Below are positions 60,901 through 64,000 of a DNA stretch of 64,000 nucleotides, piece by piece. Source of the DNA: Luteimonas endophytica (GTDB lineage: Bacteria > Pseudomonadota > Gammaproteobacteria > Xanthomonadales > Xanthomonadaceae); contig NZ_JARXRM010000019.1 in the NCBI RefSeq assembly GCF_029887875.1, positions 72,029-136,028 of the forward strand. Reading direction: 5' to 3'. Position numbers and translations under genes: made by a program. The number at the start of each line of letters is the position of its first letter. The first letter of the stretch is position 1. The notes below the pieces were generated by a model, which saw nothing but the letters and a program-made list of their open reading frames with translations, did no database searches and was not told where the DNA came from.

Positions 60901-63714
60901 GGCTACCGCCAGGAGTTGCAGGAGCGGATCCTCGGCATGGTCTCGGCCGGTCCCGAGGGCGGCATGCTGGACCGCCCGGGCGGTGTGTTCGTGCGGATGG
61001 CGCAGCACATCCAGCAGGAGGACCGCATCCTGCTGCAGGCCGCGGCGCGGGTGATCGTCGGCGACGAGCACGGCACCCTGGAGGCGCAGGTCGGCCGCAG
61101 CATCCCGCCCGAACGCGCACCGCCGCTGCTGCACCCTGCCGGCGCCGTCGCCGAGACCGCGAGGAAGGCGCGCGCCGCGGTGGCCGCCGCGCCGGCGTTG
61201 CCACCACCCGTGCCGACACCCCCATGGCCGTCGCCGGTATCGGGCGACGACGACCCGTGGCCGTTCGACCCCGCCGCAGCGGCGACGATGCTCGACAACG
61301 GGACCGGCGCCTTCTCCGCCGATGGCGGCGAGTACCTGATCGCGCTGCGCGAAGGCGCCGCCACGCCGGCGCCGTGGTGCAACGTGCTGGCCAACGAGCG
61401 CTTCGGCACCGTGCTCAGCGAGAGCGCCGCGGGCTACACCTGGCTGGGCAACGCGCACGAATTCCGGCTGACCCCGTGGCACAACGACCCGGTCGCCGAC
61501 ACCGGCGGCGAGGCGCTGTACCTGCGCGACGAGGACAGCGGCCTGGTCTGGTCGCCGCAAGCCCTGCCCTGCCGCGGCGCTGGCGACTACCGCACCCGCC
61601 ATGGGTTCGGCTACAGCGTGTATTCCCACGTCGAGGACGGCATCGCCAGCGAGCTGTGGGTCTACGTGGCCCCGCGCGACGCGATCAAGTTCTCGGTCCT
61701 GCGGCTGCGCAACCTGTCGGGGCGCGCGCGCCGGCTGTCGGCGACCGCCTACGTCGAATGGGTGCTCGGCGACCTCCGCCGCAATTCGCTGCTGCACATC
61801 GTCACCGGCCTCGACGAGGCCAGCGGCGCCCTCACCGCGCGCAATCCATACAGCACCGAGTCCGGTGGCAGGGTGGCGTTCCTGGACGTCGACGGCGCGG
61901 CCGGCAAGCGCGCCTTCACCGCCGACCGCACCGAGTTCATCGGCCGCAACGGCAGCCTCGCCGCGCCGGCTGCGCTGCGCAACGCCACCCTGTCGGGTCG
62001 GCTCGGCGCCGCGCTCGATCCGTGCGCGGCGCTCCAGGTGGGGCTGGCGCTGGCGCCCGGCCAGACCTCGGAGACGGTCTTCCGGCTCGGCGCCGGGGAA
62101 GACGCCCACGACGCGTCCCGGCTCGCCCTGCGCAGCAAGGGCGCCCGGGTCGCGCACGACGCCCTGGCCGAGGTCCGCAGGCACTGGGAACGGACCCTCG
62201 GGGCGGTGCAGGTGCAAACCCCCGAGCCGGAACTGGACGTGCTGGTCAACGGCTGGCTGCTGTACCAGACCCTGGGCTGCCGGCACCTGGCGCGCAGCGG
62301 CTACTACCAGTCCGGCGGCGCGTTCGGCTTCCGCGACCAGCTGCAGGACACCATGGCCACCGTGCACGCCGCGCCCGGGACCACCCGTGCGCACCTCCTG
62401 GCCAGCGCCGCGCATCAGTTCCCCCAGGGCGACGTGCTGCACTGGTGGCACCCGCCAGGCGACCGCGGCGTGCGCACCCGCTGTTCCGACGACTTCCTGT
62501 GGCTGCCGCTGGCGGTATGCCGCTACCTCGAGGTGACCGGCGACGCCGGGGTGCTGGACGAGCATGCCGCTTACGTCGAAGGGCGCCTGGTGAGTCCGGA
62601 CGAGGAGTCCTATTACGACCTGCCGGTGCCATCGCGGCTGCGCGAGCCGCTGTACGCGCACTGCGTGCGCGCGCTGCGCCGCGGCATGCAGCTGCGCGGC
62701 GAGCGCGGACTGCCGCTGATCGGTACCGGCGACTGGAACGACGGCATGAACCGGGTCGGCGATGGCGGCCGCGGCGAGAGCGTCTGGCTTGGTTTCTTCC
62801 TGGCCACCGCGCTGCAGCGCTTCGCCGCGGTGGCGCACGCGCGCGGCGACGATGCGTTCGCGAAGGAGTGCGCGGCGGTGCGCGCGGAACTGGAGCGCAA
62901 CCTCGACGCCCACGCCTGGGACGGCGACTGGTACCGGCGCGCCTGGTTCGACGACGGCACCCCGCTGGGCTCGGCGCAGAACGAGGAATGCCGCATCGAC
63001 TCGATCTCGCAGAGCTGGGCGGTGCTGTCCGGGGCGGCCGAGCCGGCCCGCGCGCGGCGGGCGATGGAGGCGCTGGACCGCCACCTGGTGCGCCGGGAAG
63101 CCGGCCTGGTGCAGCTGCTGGACCCGCCGTTCGACCGCATCGTGCAGGACCCGGGCTACATCCGCGGCTACGTGCCCGGGGTGCGCGAGAACGGCGGCCA
63201 GTACACCCACGCGGCGGTCTGGGCGGCGATGGCCTTCGCGCAGCTCGGCGACGGCGAGCGCGCCTGGGAGCTGGCGCGGATGATCAATCCGCTCGGCCAC
63301 GCCCGCGACGCCGAGGCGGTGGAACGCTACAAGGTGGAACCGTACGTCATGGCCGCCGATGTCTACGGCGTGGCGCCGCACGTCGGCCGCGGCGGCTGGA
63401 CCTGGTACACCGGTTCGGCCGGCTGGATGTACCGGTTGCTGACCGAGTCCCTGCTCGGCCTGGAGCGCCGCGGCGACGCCCTGCGGCTGACGCCCTGCCT
63501 CCCGGCCGACTGGCCAGGCTTCACGCTGCGCTACCGCTTCGGCGAGAGCCTGTACCGGATCGAGGTCAGCTGTTTCGACGCCACGGCAGAAGGCGACGCA
63601 CCGACCCCGCGCCTGCTGCTGGATGGCGCCGAACAGCCATCGCCCTGGATCGCCCTGCTCGACGACGGCGCCGACCACCGCGCCGAACTGCACTGGCCCG
63701 CGCTGCGCCGCTGA
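54955..63714 (+). CDS. ndvB: NdvB-like cyclic beta-1,2-glucan synthase (GT84-glucoamylase-GH94)
   Basis: A 2,919-residue multi-domain membrane enzyme, one of the largest in the window. An N-terminal helical region (about residues 1-410) is followed by two membrane helices (near 425-480), the GT84 domain with VITLDTDTRLPRDAAREFAA (near 636), YDVDAFEYALGDRF and RRHRWIRGDWQLLPWLL (near 785), more membrane helices (near 840-1000), a glucoamylase-like domain (about 1020-1540, with SSVF-type motifs such as RHAVEAQIGYGRQRGVPWGI), and two GH94-type phosphorylase modules. The catalytic Asp motif GTGDWNDGMNRVG lies near 2589. Such enzymes make and cyclise periplasmic beta-1,2-glucans that affect osmotic tolerance and host interaction. 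ATG 54955 (MSNARQLLGHW) chosen; a GTG 14 codons upstream is possible. Confidence 0.93.
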   Translation: MSNARQLLGHWLRLRRRLWRLGQNASGKPAQAEQPLRSPLFSAEQMEAHGRALARVHVLRAQSGPDQLLPRLRENEDLLQRANALLARMVQDDVRITPAGEWLLDNFYLIEEQVRTARRHLPRNYSRELPALAGGPSAGVPRVYDLAMEAVAHGDGRIDAEAMTRFVAAYQSRAPLTLGELWAIPIMLRLAVIENLRRMAARVMHDGIERREAGDWARLLNQTATHSPTEVVLVVADLARAQRAVTGAFVAELARGVQGRSLALAMPMNWIEQWVEHSGQNVESLVQAESQQQAADQVSVSNSIASLRLLATIDWREFVENLSMVERTLREDPDGTYAQMDFATRDSYRHALERLARRSGIDEIAVARTILGLARAHAGARDTRAHVGHYLVGDGHAQACAAVCALDGARAVQAPPATIPLPAYLLPIGAAVAFFTWGLLSTLDGPVPGEALRWLLVALAVVVFSELGIALVNWLATVLVPPRPLPRLDFSRGMPRAARTLVAVPSMIGSAAAVDGLVEGLEVRFLANRDPYLHFVLLTDFLDADHELVEEERALLDHAVRQIDRLNARYAPEHGGRFFLLHRARRWNPRERSWIGPERKRGKLAALNRLLRGAAPAQEFMRTAGNLAMLGNVRYVITLDTDTRLPRDAAREFAATMAHPLNRPRFDERRRRVTRGYGILQPAIGSSMGPGRSTRYARLFGSEPGIDPYTRTVSDVYQDLFGEGSFVGKGIYDVDAFEYALGDRFPDNSILSHDLLEGCYARAGLVSDVQLFEDPPARYAAEVKRRHRWIRGDWQLLPWLLPWVPRANGGVERNPLSWLSRGKLLDNLRRSLVPGAATALLVTGWALAPAPLAWTAWLLGLWLLPVLVPAARNVLARPPDMALEPHLLQVGRAAARQLQAALVNLACLPYEAWFSLDATARSLWRMAVSRRHLLQWSPSSEVERKLDRDALGELRSMWFAPAFAVAVTLLVAWINPGALWVAAPLLAWWAGSPLLMTWLGRTPPPRRARLSATQLDFLGRLARRTWAFFEVHVRAEDHWLPPDNIQEHPVAAIAHRTSPTNIGLSMLANLAAWDFGYLQAGGVMERTRLTLHTLDALPRHRGHFYNWYDTQTLQPLPPRYISTVDSGNLAGHLLTLRQGLLALPDAPLLAPATFEGLAHTLGVLREQEPPAGGAGADGLDPRLDAFEARLGELRAAPPSEPAAASAALAGLARQAEAIAAAWPYRPADAAEAPALLPDWPQALLQACRAACAELDAFAPWPRLDGGTDATGIPTLRQLRDRSSDPLARLRAADRILELEALAHRVGQYSLMEYGFLYDRSRHLLAIGYDVEERRLDNGYYDLLASEARLGSFVAIAQGQLPKDTWFALGRLLTEVDGRAALLSWSGSMFEYLMPQLVMPSYPDTLLAQTSRHAVEAQIGYGRQRGVPWGISECGYNTVDARMNYQYRAFGVPGLGLKRGLAQDLVIAPYASMMALMVAPEEAAQNLQRLAGLGFGGEFGLYEAIDYTPARVQRGQEYAVVRSFMAHHQGMGLLSLAYLLRERPMQRRFAADPQFQATLLLLQERVPHTGVFHPHEAEAGARVVVETSETRLRVFRNPDTSRPAVQMLSNGRFHGLFTAAGGGGLRLRDMAVTRWREDGTRDHWGSFCYLRDVDSGGYWSAAYQPTCVAVKHYEAIFSDAKAEYRGRKFGFDTHMEIAISAEDDIELRRLRVSNRSRRTRTIEITTYAEVVLAQGIADEAHPAFGNLFVQTELLAGKQALLATRRPRSHAEATPWMFHLVAVHEADIGAISYETDRGRFLGRGNTPRAPLALTSLEPLSGTVGSVLDPIVAIRCRIELAPEQTAIVDMVSGVSGDREGCATLIDKYRDRRLADRVFDLAWTHSQVVRRQINASQADAQLYERLAGLIVYAHPLLRADSAVLLQNRRGQPALWGHSISGDLPIVLVRITDSANIELVRQMVQAHAYWRLKGLNVDMVVWNEDTAGYRQELQERILGMVSAGPEGGMLDRPGGVFVRMAQHIQQEDRILLQAAARVIVGDEHGTLEAQVGRSIPPERAPPLLHPAGAVAETARKARAAVAAAPALPPPVPTPPWPSPVSGDDDPWPFDPAAAATMLDNGTGAFSADGGEYLIALREGAATPAPWCNVLANERFGTVLSESAAGYTWLGNAHEFRLTPWHNDPVADTGGEALYLRDEDSGLVWSPQALPCRGAGDYRTRHGFGYSVYSHVEDGIASELWVYVAPRDAIKFSVLRLRNLSGRARRLSATAYVEWVLGDLRRNSLLHIVTGLDEASGALTARNPYSTESGGRVAFLDVDGAAGKRAFTADRTEFIGRNGSLAAPAALRNATLSGRLGAALDPCAALQVGLALAPGQTSETVFRLGAGEDAHDASRLALRSKGARVAHDALAEVRRHWERTLGAVQVQTPEPELDVLVNGWLLYQTLGCRHLARSGYYQSGGAFGFRDQLQDTMATVHAAPGTTRAHLLASAAHQFPQGDVLHWWHPPGDRGVRTRCSDDFLWLPLAVCRYLEVTGDAGVLDEHAAYVEGRLVSPDEESYYDLPVPSRLREPLYAHCVRALRRGMQLRGERGLPLIGTGDWNDGMNRVGDGGRGESVWLGFFLATALQRFAAVAHARGDDAFAKECAAVRAELERNLDAHAWDGDWYRRAWFDDGTPLGSAQNEECRIDSISQSWAVLSGAAEPARARRAMEALDRHLVRREAGLVQLLDPPFDRIVQDPGYIRGYVPGVRENGGQYTHAAVWAAMAFAQLGDGERAWELARMINPLGHARDAEAVERYKVEPYVMAADVYGVAPHVGRGGWTWYTGSAGWMYRLLTESLLGLERRGDALRLTPCLPADWPGFTLRYRFGESLYRIEVSCFDATAEGDAPTPRLLLDGAEQPSPWIALLDDGADHRAELHWPALRR

Positions 63715-63763
63715 TGCGGCGATGCGTAGCGGCGGTGCTTCTGAGCCAAAGGGGGGGGCCGGG

Positions 63764-63836
63764 CCATCGGGCGGGGGTGGCGCCGCAAGTCGCTCCCCGA
63801 TACTCGCTTGGTTGCGGCGCCACCCCCACCCGATGG
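63764..63836. repeat. Right-edge stem-loop 1
   Basis: Arms 63764-63788 and 63812-63836 are inverted copies of 25 bases with one mismatch, around a 23-base loop. The loop plus the inner ends of the arms form a 28-base segment (63787-63814) that recurs perfectly in inverted orientation at 63954-63981. It lies 49 bases after the ndvB stop. Confidence 0.9.
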
Positions 63837-63935
63837 AGTGAGATCACCGGCGCTTCCAAGAAAAGCGGGGACCGACGCGGCCAAGGCCCAGCTGCGACCC
63901 ACGCTTTCCGGCCCGATCACCGCATCGTCCCCAGC

Positions 63936-64000
63936 GGGCCGGGGGATGCGTGACAACCAAGCGAGTATCGGGGAGCGACTTGGCACGTATCCCCCGGCCC
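63936..64000. repeat. Right-edge stem-loop 2
   Basis: Arms 63936-63952 and 63984-64000 are inverted copies of 17 bases with one mismatch, around a 31-base loop that contains the perfect reverse complement of the 28-base core of stem-loop 1. The stems of the two hairpins are unrelated. The element may continue past the window edge. Confidence 0.88.

Noticed and set aside
56617..63693. Minus-strand open frame of about 2,360 codons opposite ndvB
   Set aside because: Mirror of the ndvB codon pattern (few stops in GC-rich antisense). No recognisable motif and no start signals.

Overview
The window is a gene-dense, very GC-rich stretch of a gammaproteobacterial chromosome. Gene content and order (gshB-tonB divergent from pilGHIJ-chpA, a ColRS-like system beside a MacAB-like exporter, nudE-cysQ-mazG, a giant NdvB-like protein) fit the Xanthomonadaceae/Lysobacteraceae (Lysobacter, Luteimonas and relatives). 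This assignment is inferred from protein features, not from a database search. I found 42 protein genes, no rRNA, tRNA, CRISPR array or transposase, and no gene-free stretch longer than about 300 bases.

Layout. 1-4052 (minus strand): truncated lgt, terC-family, dgkA, then a likely operon of isoaspartyl peptidase, ECF-like sigma factor and VOC protein. 4136-9817 (minus): a ColR/ColS-like two-component pair transcribed toward a MacA-like adaptor, an ABC ATPase and a MacB-like permease. 10033-12678 (minus): a nucleotide house-cleaning cluster (nudE, cysQ, mazG) plus a DUF962/Mpo1-like protein. 12717-14928 (plus): bioA and rsmE. 14955-26869 (minus): a complete Pil-Chp chemosensory operon, pilG-pilH-pilI-pilJ-chpA-chpB-chpC, with no pilK methyltransferase. 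27051-28878 (plus): gshB and tonB. 28969-35749 (minus): lepB, tsaB, yoaA, a lipoprotein and mrcB. 35868-38470 (plus): two overlapping glycosyltransferases. 38629-42399 (minus): a TPR-like membrane protein and relA. 42465-43215: two small secreted proteins, convergent. 43368-54739: hrpA, dps, recQ, lhr. 54955-63714 (plus): a 2,919-residue NdvB-like cyclic beta-glucan synthase. 63715-64000: a non-coding block with two stem-loops.

The most unusual items are: (1) ChpA carries about 32 tandem copies of a 15-bp unit (pentad ERLEA), predicting a long charged helix between its HPt domains; (2) ChpB has lost the CheB catalytic Ser and His, and no CheR/PilK gene is present in the cluster, so this pathway may have lost methylation-based adaptation; (3) the right edge holds two hairpins with different stems that share a perfect 28-nt inverted core; (4) a heptanucleotide array of eight units abuts the tsaB start codon, and related short repeats occur after tonB and inside the 3' end of the exporter ATPase gene; (5) a palindromic REP-like segment lies in frame inside hrpA.
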